This document shows, one piece after another, positions 52,492 through 62,139 of a stretch of DNA of 64,000 nucleotides. A program made the position numbers and the translations under genes. A model generated the notes under the pieces. That model searched no databases, was not told where the DNA came from, and saw only the letters and a program-made list of their open reading frames with translations. Each line of letters begins with the position of its first letter. Position 1 is the first letter of the stretch. This DNA comes from an uncultured Prevotellaceae bacterium (GTDB lineage Bacteria > Bacteroidota > Bacteroidia > Bacteroidales > Bacteroidaceae), in assembly GCA_902769805.1 (NCBI GenBank), contig CACXQL010000001.1, positions 71,526 to 135,525 of the forward strand. The letters are read 5' to 3'.

Positions 52492-55400
52492 TTATTGTGC
52501 TCCTAGGTTACCGCCACGCTCCTGGAAGGCGCGCAGGATACTGTTCAACACAGGTTCCTGTTTCTTTCCCCACTCCTCATCAACCGTTTCACCCAACTGC
52601 AGGAGCTGGTTGAGGATATAGATATGCATATAACAACTGTCTTCCGAGAGTGCAAACTGCTGGCTGTCGAGGTTCAGGTACCATGTGGCATACTGTATAG
52701 AGTTCTTCCAGAGCTGGTTAACCATTTGTATAGCATTCTTGTTGTTACCCAGAGCTGCCCACGCACGAGCCATATCCAATGAGCCAGAAGCGTAATTATG
52801 TGGGATATTATAGGCTGGCAGCATCTTCTCGCAGTAGTCAAGAACCTCCGCAGCCTCTTTGTCCTTGCCCTCACTGACGAGCTGGACAGCGAGTCTTGCC
52901 ATGATACGGCGGTGGGTATAGCACATACGCATCACTGTCTCGTCAAGATAGATACCCTTGGTGTTAGCACCTCCGAACTTAAAGCGGTGCATCACATTAT
53001 CATAAGTACGCTTCGTGTCGAAGTTCTTGGCACCCTCCTGATTGGTGGTGAAGGGAGTGATGCGGTAGGCAAGACCCTCTGTAATGGTATTGTCACCTAA
53101 GTTGATATAGTTCTCGTCACCTACGGACACAGCCACATAGATAGGACGTTTCCAGTTACATTCGGAAAGCATCTCCAGAATCATCAGGTCGCCTTTGTAG
53201 AGTGCTGACTTACCCTTGAGGGAGATTACCATCTTATCGGGGATAGAGTCGCTAGCCATCATCATACCACTCTGGCGCACAGCCTCCTTATCGATGGTCA
53301 TATAGAGTGTATCAGTAGGTATAACATGAAGCTCGGAATTCTTGGAGCGCACCCAATATTTCAGGATGTTCCTCAACTCAAATGGCTCCTCGCCAAACTG
53401 TGCCTTCGCCTCTTCAGGGTGCTCCTGATAGAACTCAAGTATCGCCCGTTTCATATCTGGCTCGATAGATACGTACTCATTCGTACCAGAACAATATTCG
53501 ATACGCTCCCATGAGATAGGAACAGACGGAGAGTCATAGGCAGGACGACGCATCTGGTCGATATACCAGTCAGTCTGCAGGTAAGAGAGGTTGCAGACAC
53601 GCGCGTCAGTACGGAAGCCTTCCACATCCTGATTATACCACAAGGGGAAGGTATCGTTGTCGCCATTGGTGAAGATAATCGGGTTCCCTTCATCCTGCAG
53701 TGACATCAGGTAGTTCTGTCCGAAGTCACGACAGGTATAGCGTCCACTGCGATCATGGTCGTCCCATGTCTGGGATGCCATCTGGATAGGTACTAATATC
53801 GTTGCGATAGTCACGATAGCAGCCATCACTACCTGTCCGTTCTTCATCTTGCGGTTGATGAGGTCGATGAGGGCAGCCACACCCATACCACACCATATAG
53901 CAAAGGCATAGAAAGAGCCGGCATAGGCATAGTCTCTCTCACGCGGCTGCATCGGAGTCTGGTTCAGATAGATGACGATGGCGAGACCTGTCATGAAGAA
54001 CAGGAAGAACACCACCCAGAACTGTCGGATGCCAACAGGTTCTATCTCTGTCTGTTCCTTACCATCTATGGTAACACGCTTCTTACGGGTGTACCATGAC
54101 TGCCAGAAGAGTCCGATAAGTCCGAGCAACAAGGGAAGACAATAGAACACGTTATGTCCTTTGTTATTCTTCAGCTCGTCAGGTAAGGTGTCTTGGTCTC
54201 CCAAACGCATGTTGTCAAACCAGTCGAAACCGCTGAGCCAGTTACCATGTTCCAGTTCACCATTGCCCTGGATATCATTCTGTCTGCCAGCGAAGTTCCA
54301 CATGAAATAACGCCAGTACATGAAGTTACACTGGTAAGAGAGGAAGAAACGTATGTTCTCCAACTGACTGGGAACCTTCACGCTGACCATCTCGCCACAG
54401 CGATCGTACATCTCCTCATGACCATCAACACTACCTCCCATCCAACTCTCATAGGCAGCACGATGAGCCGAGCTATACATACGAGGGAAGAGCATGTTCT
54501 GCGCATACTCGTATTCATCTTTATTGCGTAAGATGAAATACTGGTCTTTCTCATCGGGAGAAGCCTTTTCCTTGCGCTGCCATACAGGAGCACCTTTCTT
54601 CATGACGGGCTTGCAATAGTCACCGTCTTTCTCCAAGGCGACCTGTGAGGTATATGCCTGTCCATAGAATAACGGACGCTGTCCGTACTGTTCACGTCCG
54701 AGATACTCGCCCAGTGTGAAGATATCCTCTGGGGAGTTCTGGTCCATCGGCGGATTGGCGGATGAGCGGATGACGATCAAAGCGTAAGATGAGTAACCAA
54801 TCATCAGCATCAGCATACAGAGCAGGGAGGTATTCTTGATACGTGCTGTTACCAACAGTTCCTTCTTCTGCCTGTATTGCAGTACAAACCACAGGATGAC
54901 TAATACCACAATACCGATAATCACTGCCGACCAGCCATGTCCGTAGAAAGGGATACCCAGCATGGTGACAGACAACAGGAAGGCAATATTCTGTTTCTTC
55001 TCACTGACATCACGGTGTGTCTCGTAAATCGCCCAGATGGTGATGGCTATCAATAAGAAGATATAGACAATCTCACCTGTGTTGAACGGACAACCGAGGA
55101 CGTTGACAAACAACAGCTCGAACCATCCGCCTACCTGTACGATACCTGGTACGACACCATAGAGTACGGCGGCAAGGATGACAACGGAGATACCCAAGGC
55201 TATCAGAGAACCATACAGATCTTTGCGTGGCAGGCTCTGTGGGAACTTACGATAATAGTAGACCAGTACGATAGCTGGCAGACATAGTAGGTTCAGCAGG
55301 TGGACACCGATACTTAAACCTGTCATATACATAATGAGTATCAGCCATCGGTCGCTATGAGGTTCATCGGCATGGTCTTCCCATTTCAGTATTAACCAGA

Positions 55401-55872
55401 ATACCACAGCGGTAAAGGCAGAGGAATAGGCATATACCTCACCTTCGACAGCAGAGAACCAGAACGTATCGCTGAAGGTGTAGATCAATGCACCTACCAT
55501 TGCCGAACCCTCAATGGCTATCGTCTTGGCGAGCGTCAACTCACTCCAGTCCTTGACAAGCAGGCGGCGCACCAAGTGTGAGATAGACCAAAACAAAAAC
55601 AGGATAGTTGCCGCAGAGAGCAACGCACTCATGATATTCACCATCCGTGCCACCTGGGTAGGGTCACTGGTAAACTGTGAGAACAGGTTTGCAGTAAGCA
55701 TAAAGAAAGGGGCACCTGGTGGATGACCGATCTCAAGTTTATAACCTGTAGAAATAAATTCCGGGCAGTCCCAGAAAGAGGCTGTAGGCTCAATTGTAGA
55801 ACAATACACGAAGGCAGCTATCAGGAAGCTGACCCATCCGAGAATATTGTCTACCAGTTTGAATTTTTTCAT
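52492..55872 (-). CDS. DUF2723 family membrane protein, probable protein O-mannosyltransferase-like
   Basis: The 1126-residue protein has an N-terminal membrane half with the DUF2723 signature (ILGWVSFLIAAFVYCSTIEPTASFWDCPEFISTGYKLEIGHPPGAPFF in parts: SFWDCPEFI and GHPPGAPFF near residues 45-65) and about 12 segments. A large non-membrane region includes TNGDNDTFPLWYNQ. A helical, TPR-like C-terminus (~990-1120) closes the protein. The family resembles GT39/PMT-type transferases; in Bacteroidetes a role in protein or glycan glycosylation is suspected. Start at MKKFKLV. Confidence 0.85.
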   Translation of the reverse strand: MKKFKLVDNILGWVSFLIAAFVYCSTIEPTASFWDCPEFISTGYKLEIGHPPGAPFFMLTANLFSQFTSDPTQVARMVNIMSALLSAATILFLFWSISHLVRRLLVKDWSELTLAKTIAIEGSAMVGALIYTFSDTFWFSAVEGEVYAYSSAFTAVVFWLILKWEDHADEPHSDRWLILIMYMTGLSIGVHLLNLLCLPAIVLVYYYRKFPQSLPRKDLYGSLIALGISVVILAAVLYGVVPGIVQVGGWFELLFVNVLGCPFNTGEIVYIFLLIAITIWAIYETHRDVSEKKQNIAFLLSVTMLGIPFYGHGWSAVIIGIVVLVILWFVLQYRQKKELLVTARIKNTSLLCMLMLMIGYSSYALIVIRSSANPPMDQNSPEDIFTLGEYLGREQYGQRPLFYGQAYTSQVALEKDGDYCKPVMKKGAPVWQRKEKASPDEKDQYFILRNKDEYEYAQNMLFPRMYSSAHRAAYESWMGGSVDGHEEMYDRCGEMVSVKVPSQLENIRFFLSYQCNFMYWRYFMWNFAGRQNDIQGNGELEHGNWLSGFDWFDNMRLGDQDTLPDELKNNKGHNVFYCLPLLLGLIGLFWQSWYTRKKRVTIDGKEQTEIEPVGIRQFWVVFFLFFMTGLAIVIYLNQTPMQPRERDYAYAGSFYAFAIWCGMGVAALIDLINRKMKNGQVVMAAIVTIATILVPIQMASQTWDDHDRSGRYTCRDFGQNYLMSLQDEGNPIIFTNGDNDTFPLWYNQDVEGFRTDARVCNLSYLQTDWYIDQMRRPAYDSPSVPISWERIEYCSGTNEYVSIEPDMKRAILEFYQEHPEEAKAQFGEEPFELRNILKYWVRSKNSELHVIPTDTLYMTIDKEAVRQSGMMMASDSIPDKMVISLKGKSALYKGDLMILEMLSECNWKRPIYVAVSVGDENYINLGDNTITEGLAYRITPFTTNQEGAKNFDTKRTYDNVMHRFKFGGANTKGIYLDETVMRMCYTHRRIMARLAVQLVSEGKDKEAAEVLDYCEKMLPAYNIPHNYASGSLDMARAWAALGNNKNAIQMVNQLWKNSIQYATWYLNLDSQQFALSEDSCYMHIYILNQLLQLGETVDEEWGKKQEPVLNSILRAFQERGGNLGAQ

Positions 55873-55902
55873 TATTATCGTTCTGTTTTTTATTCTAACC
55901 TG

Positions 55903-55910
55903 CAAAGGTA
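55903..55910 (-). promoter_or_regulatory. -7 box of the DUF2723-deacetylase-nhaD unit
   Basis: TACCTTTG on the minus strand, 30 nt before the ATG at 55872. Confidence 0.6.
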
Positions 55911-55920
55911 GTCTTTTTAA

Positions 55921-55941
55921 TCGAGAATTGAGAATTGAAAA
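55921..55941. repeat. AT-rich heptamer repeat (GAGAATT family)
   Basis: Three units GAGAATT, GAGAATT, GAAAAAT between the yqaA-like gene and the DUF2723 promoter. Confidence 0.55.
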
Positions 55942-55975
55942 ATAAGAATTAGTGACTCCTTGTTATTTTTTAACG

Positions 55976-56428
55976 TTAGATGAATAAACTGGCACCATAA
56001 ACAAGTATCACATAACGCAAGAATTTACCGATAGTGATACTGATGACTGAGATAGGAATGTTGGCGCGCATCAGTCCTAAGACGATGGTGATAGCACTGC
56101 CAAGGATAGGCACAAAAGCGAAGAATCCCATCCAAGCTCCCCTGCCTCCCATGAAACGCGTCGCCCTGTCGAGGCTTTCTTGACTGACATGGAGGTATTT
56201 CTCAATCCACTCCAGCTTACCCATGTGTCCGACAGTATAGTTGAACATACCGCCCGCCACATTCCCTATAGTACCATAGATGATGAGCAGCCACGGGTCC
56301 AGTCCTGCCGCCAACAATCCCATCATCACTGCCTCACTGGAAAACGGAAAGAACGAGCCTGCCACGAAAGCCGTGATGAGCATTCCCCAGTAGCCGTAAC
56401 TGATTAGTAGAGAGATGATGACATCCAT
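55976..56428 (-). CDS. YqaA/DedA-type membrane protein (VTT domain)
   Basis: The 150-residue protein has four to five membrane segments and the SNARE-associated/VTT features FVAGSFFPFSSEAVMMGLLAAG, YGTIGNVAGGMFNYTVGHMG, and RGAWMGFFAFVPILGSAITIVLGLMR. Small YqaA-type members are thought to move lipids or act as membrane-homeostasis proteins. It overlaps the upstream gene by 25 nt. Confidence 0.88.
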   Translation of the reverse strand: MDVIISLLISYGYWGMLITAFVAGSFFPFSSEAVMMGLLAAGLDPWLLIIYGTIGNVAGGMFNYTVGHMGKLEWIEKYLHVSQESLDRATRFMGGRGAWMGFFAFVPILGSAITIVLGLMRANIPISVISITIGKFLRYVILVYGASLFI

Positions 56429-57342
56429 AGGTTATAACCTGTAAGTAATAAGGCAGTGATACAGATAAGACAGAACGTGATATTTGTGATCTTGGTGTGG
56501 GTCAGAGCTATGAAATGCCCTGTCAATGGTGCTGTATTGATAATCAGGATTCTAATTAACGGATCGTAGTACTGTGGTTGCAGACAGATGAAAGCAACTG
56601 TCAGAAGGTCTATCCATATAAAGATAACAAAGAGTTGGCGCGTACGGATCTTGTCGGAATAATAGGTGCGCCAATAATGAACGGTACCGATAACGGCAAG
56701 AAGGATAACGAAGGCGAAGGTTGTCGTCTGACTGTTGTTTAAGATACTAAAATCAAACGGTGTATGGAATCTTATCAATGGTGCGAAATGGTCGACAAAC
56801 AGAGGAAGACTGCCTTGATAGACCAACCAACAGATTCCTAACCAATAGGGGGTAATGATGCCCAAAAGGGAAGCGAAAAAGGTGCGCAGTGAGAACGATT
56901 GCAGACAGGAGAGCATCAGTATCCACAGGAAGGGTACAAAATAAAGAATATGTACAAAGGTGAGACTTGTCAGTCCGATGCACAGGAATCCGTAATAAGT
57001 CAGACCAGCGGCGGCCTTGTCTTGATAGGATTGAAACAGAATGAGATATGAGGCGACGATACACAACTGAGTGAGATTACCATAAAGGGAAGAGAACAGA
57101 AAGCATGCCATACACGAGAGTATCAGAAAGGTTACTGATATCACCCGGGAATAGATGCGGATGAGGGCATTGCTGTTGTTCAGTAGCACCATTAGGTAGG
57201 TCGTCAGTAGAAAACAGCCGAACTGAATCCACCATTGTTTTTGAATCAGTCCTCCCAATAGCCATATTCCTATCGCATAGCATAAGATGACAGGTAGTGT
57301 CAGCCTGCTTCCCGATATCTTATTCTGTAGTAGCTCCTTCAA
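56404..57342 (-). CDS. Polytopic membrane protein of unknown function, TTG start
   Basis: The 312-residue protein has about eight or nine hydrophobic segments with few charged loops and no motif that I recognise; VDHFAPLIRFHTPFDFSIL is the longest soluble loop. The only usable start is a TTG at 57342, directly inside a heptamer repeat (AAAGTTA AGAATTG) and with a stop two codons upstream. It sits between purD (29 nt) and the yqaA-like gene (overlap), so it is co-transcribed with both. Confidence 0.7.
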   Translation of the reverse strand: MKELLQNKISGSRLTLPVILCYAIGIWLLGGLIQKQWWIQFGCFLLTTYLMVLLNNSNALIRIYSRVISVTFLILSCMACFLFSSLYGNLTQLCIVASYLILFQSYQDKAAAGLTYYGFLCIGLTSLTFVHILYFVPFLWILMLSCLQSFSLRTFFASLLGIITPYWLGICWLVYQGSLPLFVDHFAPLIRFHTPFDFSILNNSQTTTFAFVILLAVIGTVHYWRTYYSDKIRTRQLFVIFIWIDLLTVAFICLQPQYYDPLIRILIINTAPLTGHFIALTHTKITNITFCLICITALLLTGYNLWMSSSLY

Positions 57343-57366
57343 TTCTTAACTTTGAACTCTTAACGA
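57340..57366. repeat. Heptamer repeat (AACTCTT/AACTTTG family) at purD 3' end
   Basis: Plus strand CAATTCTT AACTTTG AACTCTT AACGATA; it supplies the TTG start of the following gene. Confidence 0.6.
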
Positions 57367-57371
57367 TACTA

Positions 57372-58640
57372 CTATAAGTCTGCACCGATGTCCCGACGGA
57401 AATACTTATCCGTGAACTGTATCTTCTGAGCCTCCTCAAAAGATTTCTGTAAGGCTTCTGCCTTATCCTTGCCGTAGGAAGAAACGGCAATGACACGACC
57501 ACCGTTTGTGACAACCTGTCCGTCTTTCAGTGCAGTTCCGCTATGGAAGACGATGCTGCCGTCTACTTCGTCGATACCATTGATGGGATATCCCTTCTTG
57601 TATTCCTGCGGATAACCGCCACTGACCAGCATGACACAGACAGCAGCACGTTCGTCGAACTCGATGGTGCGCTGGTCAAGGTTTCCTTCAGCCACACCTT
57701 CGAAAAGATCCACGATGTCACTCTTCAGACGCAGCATCACACTCTCTGTCTCCGGGTCACCCATACGACAATTGTATTCAATGACCATCGGGTCTCCCTT
57801 CACATTGATAAGTCCGAAGAAGATAAAGCCTTTATAGTCGATACCCTCGGCTTTCAGTCCCTCTACAGTAGGACGGATAATGCGGTCTTCTACCTTCTGC
57901 ATCCATTCCCTGGTGGCGAAGGGCACAGGGGTTACAGAACCCATACCACCGGTGTTCAGACCCGTGTCGTGTTCTCCGATACGCTTGTAGTCCTTTGCCT
58001 CTGGCAGAATCTTATAGTGTTCACCATCTGTCAATACGAAGACACTGCACTCGATACCACTCAGAAATTCCTCGATGACCACTTGTGAGGAGGCGTTGCC
58101 GAACATACCGCCCAGCATCTCCTTCAGTTCCTTCTTGGCTTCATCAAGGGTCGGGAGAATCAGCACACCTTTGCCTGCACAGAGGCCGTCGGCCTTTAGG
58201 ACATAAGGAGCCTCTAAAGTCTCGAGGAACTTTAGTCCTTCCTCCACGTGTTCTCCGTCGAATGTCTGATAGCGTGCCGTGGGGATATGATGGCGCGCCA
58301 TGAAAGCCTTGGCGAAATCTTTCGAGCCTTCGAGGACGGCACCCTGCTTGGAAGGTCCGATGACAGGGATATTCTTTGTGCGCTCGTCGCTACCGAGGTT
58401 GTCGTAGATACCTTTTACCAGCGGATCCTCAGGACCAACTACTACCATATCTATCTGTTTATCCACACAGAACGACTTAATGGCTTCGAAGTCGTCCGCC
58501 TTCATGGCAACATTCTCACCACAATTACTGGTTCCTGCATTGCCTGGTGCAATATACAGTTTCTCACATTTCTCACTCTGAGCGATTTTCCAGGCGAGTG
58601 CATGCTCACGTCCGCCACTGCCTAACAAAAGTATCTTCAT
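57372..58640 (-). CDS. purD: Phosphoribosylamine-glycine ligase
   Basis: The 422-residue ATP-grasp protein has the N-terminal [53 protein letters not shown], and [12 protein letters not shown]. Second step of de novo purine synthesis. It heads a unit with two membrane-protein genes. Confidence 0.96.
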   Translation of the reverse strand: MKILLLGSGGREHALAWKIAQSEKCEKLYIAPGNAGTSNCGENVAMKADDFEAIKSFCVDKQIDMVVVGPEDPLVKGIYDNLGSDERTKNIPVIGPSKQGAVLEGSKDFAKAFMARHHIPTARYQTFDGEHVEEGLKFLETLEAPYVLKADGLCAGKGVLILPTLDEAKKELKEMLGGMFGNASSQVVIEEFLSGIECSVFVLTDGEHYKILPEAKDYKRIGEHDTGLNTGGMGSVTPVPFATREWMQKVEDRIIRPTVEGLKAEGIDYKGFIFFGLINVKGDPMVIEYNCRMGDPETESVMLRLKSDIVDLFEGVAEGNLDQRTIEFDERAAVCVMLVSGGYPQEYKKGYPINGIDEVDGSIVFHSGTALKDGQVVTNGGRVIAVSSYGKDKAEALQKSFEEAQKIQFTDKYFRRDIGADL

Positions 58641-58668
58641 TCTTCCAATGATTTTTAAAATAATGTTG

Positions 58669-58676
58669 CAAAGTTA
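58669..58676 (-). promoter_or_regulatory. -7 box of purD
   Basis: TAACTTTG on the minus strand, 28 nt before the ATG. Confidence 0.55.
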
Positions 58677-58749
58677 GGCATTTTAATTGAAATCAGAGAA
58701 ACATTCCGTAATTTTGTGTGTAGTTTTGAGATACTTTATGAATTAAGAA

Positions 58750-60258
58750 CTATGGAATTTTATTTAAATGGGGGACATATTTTACGGATTCACCATTCCC
58801 CTTCAGCAAATCCGCCCATTCCTGGGGCTTGATGGTGACGGGACCAGTCATGAACTCAGGAATGTTGTAACACTTCATAAACTGACGATGGTAGTTCGGA
58901 TCAGCAGAAGGCAACTCAAAGGGTTTGGTGCCATGACCATCCTTGTCGATATGAGCAAAGAATGGACGCGTATAGGTTCCATCATCACGGCGACTGCTGA
59001 ACACCACCCATTTGCCATTGCTCGACCATGAGTGATAACTTTCTGTGTCGGGTGAGTTGATCTCTTCTACGGGTCTCACCTTACCTGACTGAAGGTCTAT
59101 CAGCCAAAGGTCTGCGTCATGGTGCCATATATGGAACACACCGTATTCAGCAAGGGCAAACATCAGATAACGACCATCGGGTGAGATTCGAGGGAGTGTG
59201 GCACTCTTATCAAGGCTATCAGCAGAGAAGACGAGTTCGCGAGGACCGAAAGCCATCGTCTCCGGGTCGAAGCTCTTCTTGTAGATATTGTATTTCAGTT
59301 CTTTCGAACGTATAACTATTTCAGTGTTTCTCGATTGTGTAGAATCCTTTTTCTCGAAATGGGCACTACAGTAATAGAGTGTTTTGCCGTCTGGTGCCCA
59401 TGCGGGGAATACTTCTAGTTCAGTACTATCGTTCTCCAGATTGGTCACTTCTCCTCTTTCCACGTCGAAGGCAATCAGGTCGCTCTGCAAGTCATACACT
59501 TCAATCTTGTTATGGTCAACGGTATGGAAGTTCTGAAAGGTCTTGTTGGAAGAATACACGATTAAGTTCAGCCAAGGATGCCATGCTGGATAGACTCCTG
59601 CCGAGAGGATGGAGTCATTCTTCATATCCACCTTTTTCATCTTTCCATCGTAGGCAACGACGGTACCGCCATGGTTCTGTCGGGCATGGAACTGCATACG
59701 CTCAGGGTTGTATTGCTGGTAGTGGTGACAATTGATGCACTGACCTTCCTTCTCGAAACTGCAAAGCATATTGTCATAAATGACACTCTCGTCATAGTTT
59801 TCCAGACAACGCTGGTTAATGGTTAAGGCCTCATAACTGATGAATGACGGAAAGATAAGGCGGTAACTCAGGTAACTGTCGATACTGTCAGGCGACACAA
59901 AGATACTAAAAGGCTTGTAGTGTGTCCACTGGTCTGCCTGGCAGGCATAGACATCAACAGTAATGGCACCTCCTTTTGCTTTCTCGGCGAGCCTGCGCCA
60001 TTGGTCTGTTTCAGGCTGCGCCTTGTCTGCACAGATAATCTCGTCATCACCGACGGCATAGCGGGCAATCATTCTGTCAGCAGTCTCATCGAGTTGAAAC
60101 GTAAGAGGAGCCATGTTTATAGGAATGGTAACATCTGTATAGTCGGGATATATCTTTGGTAACCGGTTGGTTTCAGTAAACGTCTCAGGCACGGAAGGGC
60201 CCACACACCCCACCAACGCCATACAACAGCCTATATATAATAAATGTCTGATTCTCAT
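58750..60258 (-). CDS. Lipoprotein with TolB/PD40-type beta-propeller and a c-type heme motif
   Basis: The 502-residue protein has a lipoprotein signal (MRIRHLLYIGCCMALVGC; lipobox ALVGC). A CINCHH motif follows at about residue 175-180 (a CxxCH heme attachment site), then several PD40-like blades (VFPAWAPDGKTLYYCSA, ATLPRISPDGRYLMFALAEY, SYHSWSSNGKWVVFSSRR). The combination suggests a surface or periplasmic propeller carrying one covalent heme, perhaps in electron transfer or sensing; no cytochrome-c maturation genes are in the window. It lies 19 nt downstream of the large membrane protein and is probably co-transcribed. Confidence 0.8.
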   Translation of the reverse strand: MRIRHLLYIGCCMALVGCVGPSVPETFTETNRLPKIYPDYTDVTIPINMAPLTFQLDETADRMIARYAVGDDEIICADKAQPETDQWRRLAEKAKGGAITVDVYACQADQWTHYKPFSIFVSPDSIDSYLSYRLIFPSFISYEALTINQRCLENYDESVIYDNMLCSFEKEGQCINCHHYQQYNPERMQFHARQNHGGTVVAYDGKMKKVDMKNDSILSAGVYPAWHPWLNLIVYSSNKTFQNFHTVDHNKIEVYDLQSDLIAFDVERGEVTNLENDSTELEVFPAWAPDGKTLYYCSAHFEKKDSTQSRNTEIVIRSKELKYNIYKKSFDPETMAFGPRELVFSADSLDKSATLPRISPDGRYLMFALAEYGVFHIWHHDADLWLIDLQSGKVRPVEEINSPDTESYHSWSSNGKWVVFSSRRDDGTYTRPFFAHIDKDGHGTKPFELPSADPNYHRQFMKCYNIPEFMTGPVTIKPQEWADLLKGNGESVKYVPHLNKIP

Positions 60259-60277
60259 TTTTTCACTATTTATAAAC

Positions 60278-62119
60278 TTAGTATTCTGGCAAATTACTCA
60301 TCGTATAGTAATCCAGATAGTATGTATCTTCAAAGAAGGGAGTGAGTGCCTCTCGTGCCACCCCAACATTCTGGCCATCATATTCCGACATAAAGGAAGC
60401 GAAACGTTCGAAAGATTCCTTTACTGCGGTATCGAAAGGCATCTTATCTAAATCTTTTCGGCCTCCTATCTTCCCGTACAGGTAGGCTGCCTCCTGATAG
60501 TAGCGTGGCATGGGTTCATTGGGGTGAAGATCGACGTAGTTATAGAAATGATACCAGAATGTGTTGATGTTCTTGGTCCACAAGGTAGCCAACAGACACT
60601 GCTCCTGGAAGAATGGATCACCTTTATAAGTATTTTTCTCCAGTTGCTTCATCAGGAAGCGCTCTGTATAGCCCCCATCACTCCCCAGAAAATCTTGATA
60701 GTGAAGCATGTGGGTGATGGGCTCCATTTCGGCATTCTTGGCAATGCGTTCAGAATGTCCTAACAGCTTCTCTGCTTGCTCTGCCCAATCCCGATAGAAC
60801 AGAGTCTGCTTCAAAAGACCAATATATTTGCGCGCCAACGGCTGGTCATTTTCAAGGATAGCACAATTAGCCAGAAGTTTATAGTCTTCGACACGGAAGC
60901 CAAACTCTACTCCCATCTCCATGCACAGACGGTTGCAATAGTTCAATATGCCATACTGGTAGTATAACTGTGCACCATACACCAGCATCAGACGCATACC
61001 GAAAGGAGCAGCATACGCTTTGGAGCCATTTTTATAAAGGAACATCTCGTTTCCCTGGCGTCCCAGACGACTCAAGGCGAGGTTGCGCATCATCACGATA
61101 GCCCGGGTCGGTTCATCTTTCTGAGTGACAGCCTCTTTCAACACACCTTCCCAGTCAAGTTGCGAGATGCGGTGTTGCATCGCCAACTCACGATGGAAGT
61201 TTTCATCTTTCATCCAGAAATGATACACAGCGCCCACCAGTAGTACAGCGATTACAACCTGGCTACACAGATAACCGAACTTACCCATAGCCTTACCCGT
61301 CGGGCGCTCAGCCTTGTAGGTCACAGCCAGCGTCGCGAAGAAGAGAGCCAGCAAACAGTAAGGAATATAATAGGTAGGATAATTCTCCGTAATAAAGAAC
61401 TTCGGCAGTTCCGCCCAATAGATATTGGCAAGGTTCGTCTCGTAATAGATGTAACGGTAGCAGAACAGCGGTACAGCGATAACACTTAATACTGCCACAA
61501 CGCAATGGCTGACAGCCTCCATACGGGTAGCAGACAGTTGCCACGACCAGATGCCCATCAGTAATGCGGCAGCCAAGGCATAAATACCCATTAGCGGATA
61601 ACCCACGGCACAGGTTACCAAGATATATGCTGCACGAAGATAGTATTTGGCAGACACACATCTGAAACCCCACAAAAGCGCTACGACTGCCGTCGTACCA
61701 ATGGTGGAAATGAAGAAATGTCCACGCAGTTTCAGCATGTAAATCCAGTAGCCCAGCTCCATGTTGGTCAACAATAGGAGGGCGATAGGTATAAGCGTTA
61801 GGATAGCCCAGCGTGCCGGGATGCGGAACGTTCGTTTGACGAGGAACATCAGCAGCCACCACCAACAGGACAGCAGCAGCACACCCACCCACGGCTCATA
61901 CAGGAACTGCGTAAACCACATGCCAACCCATGTGAGCAGACCACCAGGCACAACCATCTGCTCCTTCAAAAACGATGTCGAGCACAGGAAGAGGTTCTTC
62001 TCCTGGATTTTCCACAGCAGATGACTCTCACAAGACAGCAGCGCAATGGCTATCGCCAGGAGTGCCACCAGACACACGAGGCCATAAGCATTTGCTTTCA
62101 GGTGTTTCAGTATTGTCAT
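60278..62119 (-). CDS. Large polytopic membrane protein with helical C-terminus (DUF6057-like)
   Basis: The 613-residue protein has about ten hydrophobic segments in its first ~330 residues, then a soluble helical region with TPR-like phrases (YQYGILNYCNRLCMEMGVEFGF, NCAILENDQPLARKYIGLL, YYQEAAYLYGKIGGRKDLDKM). I associate this with a Bacteroidales family catalogued as DUF6057 (not verified). The start is 62119 or the ATG five codons earlier. It lies between the esterase gene and the heme-motif propeller gene on one strand, so all three may be co-transcribed. Confidence 0.72.
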   Translation of the reverse strand: MTILKHLKANAYGLVCLVALLAIAIALLSCESHLLWKIQEKNLFLCSTSFLKEQMVVPGGLLTWVGMWFTQFLYEPWVGVLLLSCWWWLLMFLVKRTFRIPARWAILTLIPIALLLLTNMELGYWIYMLKLRGHFFISTIGTTAVVALLWGFRCVSAKYYLRAAYILVTCAVGYPLMGIYALAAALLMGIWSWQLSATRMEAVSHCVVAVLSVIAVPLFCYRYIYYETNLANIYWAELPKFFITENYPTYYIPYCLLALFFATLAVTYKAERPTGKAMGKFGYLCSQVVIAVLLVGAVYHFWMKDENFHRELAMQHRISQLDWEGVLKEAVTQKDEPTRAIVMMRNLALSRLGRQGNEMFLYKNGSKAYAAPFGMRLMLVYGAQLYYQYGILNYCNRLCMEMGVEFGFRVEDYKLLANCAILENDQPLARKYIGLLKQTLFYRDWAEQAEKLLGHSERIAKNAEMEPITHMLHYQDFLGSDGGYTERFLMKQLEKNTYKGDPFFQEQCLLATLWTKNINTFWYHFYNYVDLHPNEPMPRYYQEAAYLYGKIGGRKDLDKMPFDTAVKESFERFASFMSEYDGQNVGVAREALTPFFEDTYYLDYYTMSNLPEY

Positions 62120-62139
62120 TTCTATATGGTGCAACAGAA

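Noticed and set aside
58750..60258. Tol-system TolB
   Set aside because: Only the PD40 repeats are shared; the lipoprotein signal and CxxCH motif are not TolB features and no tol/pal genes are near.
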